From Pseudomonadota bacterium (GTDB taxonomy: Bacteria; Pseudomonadota; Alphaproteobacteria; Caulobacterales; Caulobacteraceae): a stretch of 49,999 nt of DNA. The notes beneath the pieces are model-generated. The model was given only the letters and a program-made list of their open reading frames with translations, ran no database searches and was not told the origin of the DNA. The translations under genes and the position numbers were made by a program. This document shows positions 26,506 to 35,115 of the stretch, one piece after another. Every line of letters starts with the position of its first letter. The first letter of the stretch is position 1. The stretch covers positions 1-49,999 of the forward strand of contig JAEYQX010000041.1 of assembly GCA_023409795.1 (NCBI GenBank), given 5' to 3'.

Positions 26506-27299
26506 CGAACCGCCCTGGCGAGGGAGGCCGACGCCTCGGCGGCGAACCAGGCCGGGCAGCTGATGGTAGAGGCTGGCAGTTCCGCCACGACCTTGTCCCG
26601 CGTGGCCTCGATCACCACCGGGTGACGTCCCGGCCCCCGCCAGTTGCCGCGCCACAGGTCATAGAAGCCCTGCACCACCTTCATCGGCGGCCGGAACACC
26701 AGCGCCTCGATGCCGACCGGGACATAGCCCTGTCCGTCGGCCTGGTTACGGAAGCCCGCAGCGCGCAGGATGGCATCAATCAGGGTGCCGCGCGCGCCGG
26801 TATAGCCGCCGGGCGTGATGTAGAGGATCTGCTGTCCCTGCCCCGCCCCGGCCGCCCGTGACAGCTGCTGATCCATCCGGGCAACAAGCGCCTGTCCCCG
26901 CTGCGGCTGGCCCAGGCCATTGGCCACGCTTGCAATATTGGTCCGCACCCCGGCCATGTCGGTCGCATCCTCGATCGTCAGCACCCGCACCCCGCGACGC
27001 TCCAGAGCCCGCAACAGTCGCGGCTCTCCGCCCCAGTAGCGCACCACGACATCGGGACCAAAGCCCAGGGCGGCTTCCAGGCTGGGCCGCAACATCCTGT
27101 GCTGCCGCGCAGCATCCCGGAACCAGGAATCCTCGTCATCTGCCCGTGGCGAAAGGGCCAGGGTGGCATCGGGCACCAGGCCAAGGACATACTGGTCGGC
27201 ACACTGATCAAGGGACATGACGCGAAGCGGCTGTGCCGTCGCGCCACCGGCCCAGGCGGTCCAGCCCAGGGCCAGGGCCAGGCAAAGGCGAGACTTCAA
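26502..27299 (-). CDS. Periplasmic binding protein, BtuF/FepB-like
   Basis: A 265-residue helical-backbone binding protein with an N-terminal Sec signal peptide (MKSRLCLALALGWTAWAGG, cleavage near ATAQ). The start VMSLDQCADQYVLGL and the block FGPDVVVRYWGGEPRLLRAL are typical of iron-complex/cobalamin binders. The start is a TTG at 27299 overlapping the TetR gene stop (TTGA); no other in-frame start gives the signal peptide. The substrate is unknown. Confidence 0.85.
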   Translation of the reverse strand: MKSRLCLALALGWTAWAGGATAQPLRVMSLDQCADQYVLGLVPDATLALSPRADDEDSWFRDAARQHRMLRPSLEAALGFGPDVVVRYWGGEPRLLRALERRGVRVLTIEDATDMAGVRTNIASVANGLGQPQRGQALVARMDQQLSRAAGAGQGQQILYITPGGYTGARGTLIDAILRAAGFRNQADGQGYVPVGIEALVFRPPMKVVQGFYDLWRGNWRGPGRHPVVIEATRDKVVAELPASTISCPAWFAAEASASLARAVR

Positions 27300-27916
27300 G
27301 GCTCCAGCAGCCCCGTAAACAGGGCGTCCAGCTGGATACGCACCAGCTCTTCGCGCTGGGCCCAGTCAAAGAAGGGCTTGGCGATCTGAAGGGCTACCAG
27401 ACCGTGGGAGGTCGCCCAGATCACCTGGGCCAGGGTCGCGGCATCGCCCTTCATCCGTCCGGCGGCAATTACGGCCTCGACCGCCAGCACGAACTGCTGG
27501 AACAGCTGGATGCCGGTTTCCTTGACGTCGGTGGCGGGCCCATGGACCGGATCAAGGGGGGCCATCATATAGGTCAGGCGATAGGCATTGGGGTTCTCGA
27601 ACCCGAACCGCATGTAATGCTCAACCATCCTGCGCAGGCGAACCTCGGGCTCTGCCTCATCGGCCAGGGCCTCGTGGCTGGCCTCGATCAAGGTGGCAAA
27701 GGCCTCCTTGCAAATCTCGTTCAGGATCGCGGCCTTGTCCGGGAAGTGCATGTAGAGGGCGGTCGACGACAGGCCGATGGCGCTGGCGATCTTGCGAATG
27801 GTCGCGCCTTCATAGCCGTGCTCGACAAAGATCTCCTGGGCCACCGCCAGGATTTCGGCACGGCGGACGTGCCCCTCTCCCTTGGGTTTGCGGGGAGCCC
27901 GCTGAACCTGAGACAT
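27296..27916 (-). CDS. TetR-family transcriptional regulator
   Basis: A 206-residue regulator. The helix-turn-helix (about 20-66) reads ILAVAQEIFVEHGYEGATIR then KIASAIGLSSTALYMHFPDK, followed by a ligand/dimerisation domain resembling the TetR_C_33-like group. I start at ATG 27916; the upstream codons of the open frame are not HTH-like. It heads the unit with the three ABC importer genes, overlapping the binding-protein start by four bases, so autoregulation together with the importer is likely. It is divergent from the GT2 gene; the shared 117-nt region holds repeats that could be its operator. Confidence 0.88.
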   Translation of the reverse strand: MSQVQRAPRKPKGEGHVRRAEILAVAQEIFVEHGYEGATIRKIASAIGLSSTALYMHFPDKAAILNEICKEAFATLIEASHEALADEAEPEVRLRRMVEHYMRFGFENPNAYRLTYMMAPLDPVHGPATDVKETGIQLFQQFVLAVEAVIAAGRMKGDAATLAQVIWATSHGLVALQIAKPFFDWAQREELVRIQLDALFTGLLEP

Positions 27917-28003
27917 CGAACCCGTCAAGAACCAGACTCCTCGTCCCTTCGACCAGGCCCTTGATAGCCCCATTCCCGCACCAGGCCAAATGGTTGCCAA
28001 AAG

Positions 28004-28035
28004 CTTAACAGCATACTAACAGTTAAGTTTATAAT
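28004..28035 (+). promoter_or_regulatory. AT-rich divergent regulatory region with repeats and TATAAT
   Basis: Between the TetR and glycosyltransferase genes: inverted arms CTTAAC (28004-28009) and GTTAAG (28022-28027) 12 nt apart; a direct repeat TAACAG at 28006-28011 and 28017-28022, one helical turn (11 nt) apart; and a TATAAT (28030-28035) overlapping the first ATG of the glycosyltransferase. It stands out as AT-rich. A TetR operator and/or promoter is inferred. Confidence 0.4.
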
Positions 28036-29443
28036 GGATATGCTCGGGGGAGCCAGGCCAGTGGAGTCCTATCTGCGCGACAGCGCCCGCACCACCGTCT
28101 CCCGGCTGCAGGCCCTGGTCCTGGCCTGTTTGGGACTGGCCATCATCGGCGTGCTCTACAGCGGAATTGTGCCTGCAAACCTGCTGGTTGCCGCAATCTG
28201 CGGCCTTTGGCTCGCCATTGCCGCCTGGCGGCTGGTCTGCCTGCACCAGGCCCAGCCGATAGCCGTCGTGGCTGCAGAACCCATTGTCTGGCCCCGCTAT
28301 ACCGTCGTGGCGGCACTCTATGACGAGGCAGCCATCCTGCCGCAGCTGATCCAGCGACTGTCGCAGATCGACTATCCCGCCGACCGGCTGCAGGGCTTCA
28401 TTGCCCTGGAAGCCGACGACCTGGCCACCCGGCTTGCAGCAGAGACGGTGGCACGCCCGGACTGGCTACAGATCCTGGTCGTCCCGCCCGGCTCGCCAAA
28501 GACCAAGCCGCGCGCACTCAATCACGCCCTGGAGCGTGCCACGGGCGACCTGATCACCATCTATGACGCAGAGGATGATCCTGATCCCCTGCAGCTCAAG
28601 GAAGCCGCCGCCCGCTTCATGGCCGAGCCCGCAGACCTCGTCTGCCTCCAGGCCCCGCTGCGAATCCGCTGCCGCGACAAGTCGCGGTCCACCTCGCCGT
28701 TTCTGGACACCCATTTTGCCGTTGAATACGCCGCCCTGTTCGAGGTCACCCTGCCCGCCCTGGCCCGCCTGGGCATGCCCTTTCCCCTGGGCGGCACCAG
28801 CAATCATTTCCGCGTGGGACGCCTGAGGGAGATCGGCGGCTGGGACGCCTGGAACGTGACCGAGGATGCCGACCTGGGCTTTCGCATCTGGCGCACCGGA
28901 GGCCGGCTGGGCGTCCTGTCACGCCCGACCTACGAGACCCCGCCCGGGGACCTGCGGCTCTGGCTTCCGCAGCGGACCCGCTGGATCAAGGGCTACCTCC
29001 AGACCCTGCTGCTGCACACGCGCCATTCAGTCGGCATGGGGCCAAGGGTCTGGCTGGCCATGGGCCTGACGATCGGCGCTGGCACTCTGTCAGCCTCGGT
29101 CCATGCCATCAGCGTCGCCTGGGTGGCCGCGATCAGCCTGACCGCCCTGGTTTCAGGCCAGCTTCCGCCCGTCCCGCCGCTGGCCAGCGCCACCTTCCTG
29201 ATCGGCACCATCGCCACCCTACTGGTGGCCATCGAGGGGGCCCGGCGGGCTGGCGTGCGCTTCAAGCCATGGGACATGGTGATCGCCCCGGCCTACTGGA
29301 GCCTGCTGACCCTGGCCTTCGTCCATGCGCTAGCGCGGCTGGTGTTCGAGCCGCATCGCTGGGACAAGACGCCCCATAGACCAGAAGTCGAACGCGAAGA
29401 TGAGGCCGAAGTGTTCGCGGGCGCTGGACGACAAGCCGCCTGA
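28034..29443 (+). CDS. Membrane glycosyltransferase family 2 (processive type)
   Basis: A 469-residue inner-membrane GT2 enzyme. Two N-terminal helices (about 25-72) precede a GT-A catalytic domain with DxD-like YDAEDDPDP, the TED motif (TEDADLGFRI) and QRTRW (acceptor-side motif), the D,D,D,Q(R)xxRW set of cellulose-synthase-like processive enzymes. About three C-terminal helices follow (from residue 335). It probably extends an exopolysaccharide or glycan; no polymerase partner or flippase lies nearby. If TATAAT at 28030 is the -10, the ATG 28034 would precede the transcript start and a GTG at 28061, with GGGGGAG 8 nt upstream, may be the real start. Confidence 0.82.
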   Translation: MDMLGGARPVESYLRDSARTTVSRLQALVLACLGLAIIGVLYSGIVPANLLVAAICGLWLAIAAWRLVCLHQAQPIAVVAAEPIVWPRYTVVAALYDEAAILPQLIQRLSQIDYPADRLQGFIALEADDLATRLAAETVARPDWLQILVVPPGSPKTKPRALNHALERATGDLITIYDAEDDPDPLQLKEAAARFMAEPADLVCLQAPLRIRCRDKSRSTSPFLDTHFAVEYAALFEVTLPALARLGMPFPLGGTSNHFRVGRLREIGGWDAWNVTEDADLGFRIWRTGGRLGVLSRPTYETPPGDLRLWLPQRTRWIKGYLQTLLLHTRHSVGMGPRVWLAMGLTIGAGTLSASVHAISVAWVAAISLTALVSGQLPPVPPLASATFLIGTIATLLVAIEGARRAGVRFKPWDMVIAPAYWSLLTLAFVHALARLVFEPHRWDKTPHRPEVEREDEAEVFAGAGRQAA

Positions 29444-29460
29444 GCGCCTATCAGCGGCGG

Positions 29461-30360
29461 ATGGCTCCGGTTCTATCCCCCACCCCTGAAACCCTCGTCA
29501 CGCGAGGCTGGTCTGATTATGCGCTGCTGGACAGCGGTCATGGCCGCAAGCTCGAGCGCTATGGGCGCTATACCGTCGTGCGGCCCGAGCCCCAGTGCTT
29601 CTGGGCTCCACATGATGCACAGGCCATGGAGCAGGCCAATGCCATGTTCGATCCGCAAGCGGAGGAAGAGGATTCCGGCCGCTGGCGTTTCGACGCCCAT
29701 GGCCCGATCGATGCCTTCCCGCTGAAATGGAAGGACGTGCGTTTCATGGGACGGTTCACGCCGTTCCGCCACCTGGCCTTCTTCCCTGAACAGGCGGCGA
29801 ACTGGGAATGGCTGGATGCCCGCATCCGCACCCTGAAAGAGCCGAAGATCCTGAACCTGTTCGGCTATACGGGCGTGGCCACGCTGGCCTGTTCGGCAGC
29901 GGGCGCGTATGTGACCCACGTCGATGCATCCAAGAAATCGGTCAACTATGCCCGCGAGAATGCCGAGCTGTCGGGCCTGTCCGACCGGCCGATCCGCTGG
30001 CTGGTGGAAGACGCCCGTAAATTCGTCGCCCGCGAGGTCCGTCGCGGCAACAAATACGACGGCATCATTCTGGACCCGCCCAAATACGGTCGCGGGGCCA
30101 ATGGCGAGGTGTGGCGCCTGTTCGAGGACATGCCTGACCTGCTGAAGGACTGCGCCTCCCTGTTGTCGGACGATGCCAGCTTCCTGCTGCTGAACGCCTA
30201 TGCAGCGCGTATTTCCGGCCTGTCGCTGGCGCACATGATGGCCGAGGCTACCCATGACCGTGGCGGCCGCATCGACTGGGGTGAACTGGCCCTGTCTGAA
30301 GACGGCAAGGACGCCCGTTCCATCGGCCTCAGCTTTTTTGCCCGCTGGAGCAATGTGTAA
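29461..30360 (+). CDS. SAM-dependent methyltransferase, RlmI/RlmK-like (COG1092)
   Basis: A 299-residue class I methyltransferase. Motif I is NLFGYTGVATLACSAAG, and the catalytic ILDPPKYGRG block is typical of 23S rRNA methyltransferases of the RlmI/RlmL group. The PUA domain of RlmI is not seen; the first 110 residues instead are family-specific (HGRKLERYGRYTVVRPEPQ). RNA is the likely substrate, and its exact base is unknown. The stop overlaps the start of the next gene (TAATG), a second RNA methyltransferase, so both are translationally coupled. Confidence 0.82.
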   Translation: MAPVLSPTPETLVTRGWSDYALLDSGHGRKLERYGRYTVVRPEPQCFWAPHDAQAMEQANAMFDPQAEEEDSGRWRFDAHGPIDAFPLKWKDVRFMGRFTPFRHLAFFPEQAANWEWLDARIRTLKEPKILNLFGYTGVATLACSAAGAYVTHVDASKKSVNYARENAELSGLSDRPIRWLVEDARKFVAREVRRGNKYDGIILDPPKYGRGANGEVWRLFEDMPDLLKDCASLLSDDASFLLLNAYAARISGLSLAHMMAEATHDRGGRIDWGELALSEDGKDARSIGLSFFARWSNV

Positions 30361-31178
30361 TGGGCGAGCATCTGATCACCTCCCTGACCAATGACACCGT
30401 CAAGGCCGTCCGCGCCCTGCACATGCGCAAGGAGCGTGAGGCGACCGGCCGGTTCCTGGCCGAGGGTCTGAAATTCATCGGCGAGGCCCTGGATCAGGGC
30501 CGCGCGCCGAAGATGCTGCTGGTGGGTCAGGATGCCCGCCCGCACGCCATCCTCGACCGCGCCAAGGAAGAGACCCGCAAGGCTGGCGGCCAGATCATCA
30601 CCGTCACCCACGCCATCCTCGAAAAGATCAGCCGTCGCGACAATCCGCAGACCGTGCTGGGCGTGTTCGAGCAGGTCTTTACCTCGCTGGACGAGATCAA
30701 GCCCGACAGCAAGCCCGTGTGGGTGGCGCTGGAACAGGTGCGTGATCCGGGCAACCTCGGCACCATCATCCGCACGGCTGACAGTGCTGGCTGCGGCGGC
30801 GTGATCCTGATTGGCGACTGTGTGGACCCTTATTCGGTCGAGGCCGTGCGCGCGACCATGGGTTCGGTTTTCGCCGTGACCATCACCAGGACCAGCCGCG
30901 AGGATTTCGTGGCGTGGCGCAAGACCTGGCCCGGCAGCGTGATCGGCACGCGCCTCGACGCTACCCACGGCTATCGCGACAGCCCGGTCCGGCATCCGGC
31001 CATCATCCTGATGGGCAATGAGCAGGCCGGCCTGACCGATGAACTGGCTGCCACCTGCGACGTCAATGTCAAAATCCCGATGCGCGGTCGCGCCGACAGC
31101 CTGAACCTGGCCGTCGCCACGGGCATCATGGTCTATTCGGTGACCGATGCCGCCTATGGGTCAGGCCTTCAGGTCTAG
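30360..31178 (+). CDS. TrmH/SpoU-family RNA 2'-O-methyltransferase
   Basis: A 272-residue SPOUT enzyme. An N-terminal substrate-binding domain (SLTNDTVKAVRALHMRKERE, then FLAEGLKFIGEAL) precedes the knotted catalytic part with motif 1 EQVRDPGNLGTIIRTADSAG, motif 2 LMGNEQAGL and motif 3 RGRADSLNLAVATGI. It methylates ribose 2'-OH in rRNA or tRNA using SAM; RlmB-type or TrmH-type specificity is not decided. GGAG lies 10 nt before the ATG inside the upstream gene. Its TAG overlaps the stop of the convergent MFS gene in a CTAG. Confidence 0.9.
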   Translation: MGEHLITSLTNDTVKAVRALHMRKEREATGRFLAEGLKFIGEALDQGRAPKMLLVGQDARPHAILDRAKEETRKAGGQIITVTHAILEKISRRDNPQTVLGVFEQVFTSLDEIKPDSKPVWVALEQVRDPGNLGTIIRTADSAGCGGVILIGDCVDPYSVEAVRATMGSVFAVTITRTSREDFVAWRKTWPGSVIGTRLDATHGYRDSPVRHPAIILMGNEQAGLTDELAATCDVNVKIPMRGRADSLNLAVATGIMVYSVTDAAYGSGLQV

Positions 31179-32464
31179 GCCTCGCCTTCGGTCTTGATGC
31201 GCGTCATGCCCAGAAGCGCCAGCACGGTCAGGATCGCCGCGACCGTCAGATAGGCCCCGACCGCCTTCAGCCCGTATTGCCCGGCCAGCCAGGTCGCGGC
31301 GAACGGGGCCAGGGACGCGCCCAGGATACCGGCCAGGTTGAAGGTCATGGAGGCTCCGGTGTAGCGCACCGAGGTCGGGAACGGCCGGGCCAGCGCCGCC
31401 CCCAGCGGGCCATAGGTGCAGCCCATCAGGCTGAAGCCGATGATGAAGAAGGCAATGACGCCCACCATGCCTGCGCCACCAAACAGAGGGGCCAAGCCTG
31501 CGCCGAACAGGGCAATGGCAACCGAGGTGACCAGCAGCGTGCGCCCCTGGCCCCACCGATCAGCCGCCAGGGCCGAAAGCGGGATGAACAGGCCAAAGAA
31601 GCAGACGCCCAGCAACTGGATCGGCAGGAACTGCTCGCGGCTGTAGCCCATGGCGGTCGTGCCCCAACCCAGGGCGAAGACCGTCATCAGGTAGAACAGG
31701 ACAAAGGTCGCCAGACCGGCCAGGGTCCCGGTCAGCAGGGCATACTTGTGCCGGGCCATCAGCGTCAGGATGGGCGTATCGACCCGCTCCTGCCGGTCGA
31801 TGGCGGACTTGAACTCGGGCGTTTCAGTGATCCGCAGCCTCACCCACAGCCCTACCAGGACCAGCAGGGCACTGGCCACGAAGGGTATGCGCCAGCCCCA
31901 GCTGAGGAACTGGTCATCACGCAGGGTCGCCGTCAGGATGATGAAGGACAGGGTCGACAGGATAAAGCGGATCGGTGCGCCCAGTTGGGGAAACATCCCG
32001 AACCAGGCCTTCTTGCCCGGCGGTGCGTTTTCGGTGGCCAGCAGCACCGCCCCGCCCCATTCCCGGCCCAGACCCAGCCCCTGTCCAAAACGGCAAAGGG
32101 CCAGCAGCAGCGGTGCCACGACGCCCACCTGGGCATAGGTGGGCAGAAGGCCGATGGCGACGGTCGACAGCCCCATGGTCATCAGGGCCGCCACCAAAGT
32201 CGCCTTTCGTCCGATCCGGTCGCCGAAATGCCCAAAGACGACGGCCCCGACCGGCCGGGCAAAGAAGGCTATGGCAAAGGTCGCAAAGGACGACAGCATG
32301 GCCGTCATGGCATCTGTGCCGGGGAAAAACAGGGCCGGGAAAACCAGAACAGCCGCTGTGGCATAGATGTAGAAGTCAAAGAACTCGATGGTTGTGCCAA
32401 TCAGGCTCGCGAACAAAACCCGTCGCTTTGACGCTGCGGGTTGGACAAAACTTGCTTCGGCCAT
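31175..32464 (-). CDS. MFS transporter, metabolite:H+ symporter type
   Basis: A 429-residue transporter with about twelve membrane helices. The opening SLIGTTIEFFDFYIYATAA and the GHFGDRIGRKATL loop are hallmarks of the metabolite:H+ symporter (MHS) group that contains shikimate, alpha-ketoglutarate and proline/betaine carriers. Substrate unknown. I start at ATG 32464; a GTG four codons upstream is also possible. There is no linked regulator or pathway gene. Confidence 0.88.
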   Translation of the reverse strand: MAEASFVQPAASKRRVLFASLIGTTIEFFDFYIYATAAVLVFPALFFPGTDAMTAMLSSFATFAIAFFARPVGAVVFGHFGDRIGRKATLVAALMTMGLSTVAIGLLPTYAQVGVVAPLLLALCRFGQGLGLGREWGGAVLLATENAPPGKKAWFGMFPQLGAPIRFILSTLSFIILTATLRDDQFLSWGWRIPFVASALLVLVGLWVRLRITETPEFKSAIDRQERVDTPILTLMARHKYALLTGTLAGLATFVLFYLMTVFALGWGTTAMGYSREQFLPIQLLGVCFFGLFIPLSALAADRWGQGRTLLVTSVAIALFGAGLAPLFGGAGMVGVIAFFIIGFSLMGCTYGPLGAALARPFPTSVRYTGASMTFNLAGILGASLAPFAATWLAGQYGLKAVGAYLTVAAILTVLALLGMTRIKTEGEA

Positions 32465-32514
32465 CGAGAATTCCACACCTGAAGCAAGACCTTGCTATTG
32501 CCGTCACCTATCCG

Positions 32515-34962
32515 TCAAGTTCCCCGGGGCTTGGCCCTGTTGGTGGCTTCGGCATTGGCGGGGTCCTCGGGCCAGGGGTGGCGGGGATAGCGCCCGCGCA
32601 TCTCGCTGCGCACCGCAGCCCAGGAACCGGCCCAGAACCCCGGCAGGTCGCGCGTGACCTGGACTGGCCGCCGCGCCGGCGACAGGAGGCTGAGCGTCAG
32701 GGGCACCCGGCCACCACCCACCGTAGGGTGCTGCTTAAGGCCGAACAGCTCCTGGACCCGAATCTCGACCCGGGGCCCACCCTCGGCCTCATAGTCGATG
32801 GCTGCTGACCCCAGCGGGGTGGCCAGCCGGGCCGGTGCCAGCTGATCCAGCTGCGCGTGCCGATCCCAGGGGATCAGGCCCCTCAACGCCTCAGCCAGGC
32901 TGCGATCCGTCACCTCTGACAACGCCCGGACCTGATCCAGCAAGGGCCATAGCCAGTCTTCACGGCTGGCCAACAGGGCCTCATCGGCCATCGACGGCCA
33001 TTGGTCATCCTGCTGGTGCAGGAAGGCCAGGCGCGCACGCAGGCTCCGCGCCTGCTCGCCCCAGCCCAGCCCCGCCAGGCCCGTGCGCTCCACCTCTGCC
33101 TGCAAGGCTCCCGTCAGTGTCTTGCGATCCGGTGCCCCCAGGCTCTTTTCGCCCAGGACCAGGGCTCCGATCCGGCGGATGCGCCGGACCATCAGCCGGC
33201 CAGAAGGCTCGGTCACCAGGCGGTCATCCGTCTCGATGCGATGGGCAAGGTCCGTCTCAAGCCGCTCGGGATCCAGCGCGGCCGCCAGCCGGATCCGATC
33301 GCGGGCATCGCCGCCGCCCAGTTCGGCCACGACCAGATAGCGGGCACTGGCCAGCGGGTCCGTCGGCTCCACAAAAGCTCCGCGCCCCGAAGCCAGCAGG
33401 ACCTCGCCCGGCTTGCCCCGCGCCTTGGCCACCCGCTCGGGCCAGGCCTCTGCCAGGAGCAGGGCCGGGTCGGCATGGCCATCCGACTGCCCCTGGCCTG
33501 CCCCGGCCGCACGCGCCCAGCGTTCCGCCAGGCGCAGGGCATCGCGGCCCCGGCCTGTGCGATCCCGCTCCAGCCCCTTCAGCCGGTCCAGAAGGTCCAG
33601 GCTGCGACCGCCCAACCCCGGCTCGCTCAGGATCGCCGCGATCCGGGCTCCCAGCCCCGCATCTCCCTGATCGGCGGCGCGGACAACCAGATGGGCCAGA
33701 CGGGGCGACAGGGGCACGCCCATCAGGCGACGCCCATGGGCGGTAAGATTGCCGGCCGCATCAAGGGCCCCCAGCCGCGTCAGCACCTGCCGCGCCTCGG
33801 CCATGGCCCCGGCGGGGGGCGGGTCCAGCAGGGCCAGGCCTTCAGCCGAACGGCTTCCCCACCGCGCCAGGTCCAGCGCAAAGGCCGTCAGGTCGGCTTC
33901 CTGGATCTCGGGCTTCTGGTGCGGCACCAGCCCCCGGGTCTCCTCCTCGTGCCACAGGCGGTAGCAGACGCCCGGCTCGACCCGCCCGGCCCGGCCCCGC
34001 CTCTGCTCGGCCGAGGATCGGCTGACCCTGACCGTTGCCAGGCGCGTCAGTCCACTGGAGGGCTCGAACCGGGGCACGCGCGACAGGCCCGAATCAATCA
34101 CCACCCGCACGCCCTGGATGGTCAGGCTGGTCTCGGCCACCGAGGTCGCCAGGACCACCTTGCGCTGACCCGGTGCAGCCGGTTCGATCGCCCGGTCCTG
34201 CTCGGCCTTGTCCAGCGCACCATAAAGCGGCACCACTTCGGCGGCCCCCGGCCTCAGGCGTTCCTGCAACAGCTTCTGGGTGCGGTGGATTTCGCCCTGG
34301 CCTGGCAGGAAGACCAGGATCGAGCCGTCTTCCTCACCCAGGGCCTGAAGGACCGCGCGCGTGACGGCGTCTTCCAGCCGCTCGGCGGGGTTTCGTCCCA
34401 GGTGGCGGGTCTCGACCGGGAACGCCCGGCCCTCGGCCTCGATGATCGGTGCCCCGTTCAGCAGGCGCGACACCCCGGCTGTATCCAGCGTGGCCGACAT
34501 AACGACCAGCTTCAGGTCATCGCGCAGGATCGCCTGGCTTTCGCGGGCCAGGGCCAGGCCCAGATCAGCGTCCAAGCTGCGCTCATGAAACTCGTCGAAA
34601 AGGACGGCCCCGACGCCTTCCAGGCCTGGGTCCTCGAGAATCATTCGGGTGAAAATGCCCTCGGTAATCACCTCGATCCGTGTCGAGGGGCCGATTCGGC
34701 TCTGCAGCCGGGTGCGATAACCTACAGTTTCGCCGACGGATTGCCCTAGGGTGGCCGCCATCCGCTCGGCCGCCGTTCGCGCGGCGAGGCGACGCGGCTC
34801 AAGGACCAGGATCTTCTGCCCTTGCAGACCCGGCAAATCCAGCAGGGCCAAGGGCACGACGGTCGTCTTGCCCGCTCCAGGCGGTGCCGCAAGCACGACG
34901 GCAGGATGATCAGTGACGGCCGCCAGAAGCGGCTCCAGAACGGCGTGAATCGGCAACATCAT
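32515..34962 (-). CDS. hrpB: ATP-dependent helicase HrpB
   Basis: An 815-residue DEAH-box RNA helicase-like protein. Motif I is APPGAGKTT, motif II DEFHERS (DEFH instead of DEAH, as in HrpB), motif III VMSATLD and motif VI EQRRGRAGR; after the RecA pair come the HA2 domain and the HrpB-specific C-terminal region (VEIRVQELFGLKQHPTVGGG). Length fits the family. In E. coli no essential role is known. I start at ATG 34962; a second ATG follows immediately and a GTG lies ten codons upstream. Confidence 0.93.
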   Translation of the reverse strand: MMLPIHAVLEPLLAAVTDHPAVVLAAPPGAGKTTVVPLALLDLPGLQGQKILVLEPRRLAARTAAERMAATLGQSVGETVGYRTRLQSRIGPSTRIEVITEGIFTRMILEDPGLEGVGAVLFDEFHERSLDADLGLALARESQAILRDDLKLVVMSATLDTAGVSRLLNGAPIIEAEGRAFPVETRHLGRNPAERLEDAVTRAVLQALGEEDGSILVFLPGQGEIHRTQKLLQERLRPGAAEVVPLYGALDKAEQDRAIEPAAPGQRKVVLATSVAETSLTIQGVRVVIDSGLSRVPRFEPSSGLTRLATVRVSRSSAEQRRGRAGRVEPGVCYRLWHEEETRGLVPHQKPEIQEADLTAFALDLARWGSRSAEGLALLDPPPAGAMAEARQVLTRLGALDAAGNLTAHGRRLMGVPLSPRLAHLVVRAADQGDAGLGARIAAILSEPGLGGRSLDLLDRLKGLERDRTGRGRDALRLAERWARAAGAGQGQSDGHADPALLLAEAWPERVAKARGKPGEVLLASGRGAFVEPTDPLASARYLVVAELGGGDARDRIRLAAALDPERLETDLAHRIETDDRLVTEPSGRLMVRRIRRIGALVLGEKSLGAPDRKTLTGALQAEVERTGLAGLGWGEQARSLRARLAFLHQQDDQWPSMADEALLASREDWLWPLLDQVRALSEVTDRSLAEALRGLIPWDRHAQLDQLAPARLATPLGSAAIDYEAEGGPRVEIRVQELFGLKQHPTVGGGRVPLTLSLLSPARRPVQVTRDLPGFWAGSWAAVRSEMRGRYPRHPWPEDPANAEATNRAKPRGT

Positions 34963-35115
34963 ATGGGCTCTAGACGCAACGCCCCGGGTCACGAAAGCGT
35001 CGTCTCACTTTCATCTTATCGAAACCGCGTTGCGCGTCGCGCCCGACATAGTTAGCGTCCCGAGCCAAGAAGGCGACCCGGGAGGGGTCGTCGCACAATT
35101 CGGGGGCGCGACTTC

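Noticed and set aside
27917..28033. Cobalamin riboswitch in front of the TetR-ABC importer unit
   Set aside because: The region is only 117 nt, AT-rich and lacks a B12-box-like conserved core; the substrate therefore stays undetermined.
33001..34749. A 582-codon plus-strand open frame over hrpB
   Set aside because: Antisense shadow; Gln/Arg/Gly-rich translation typical of reverse-strand readings of GC-rich genes.
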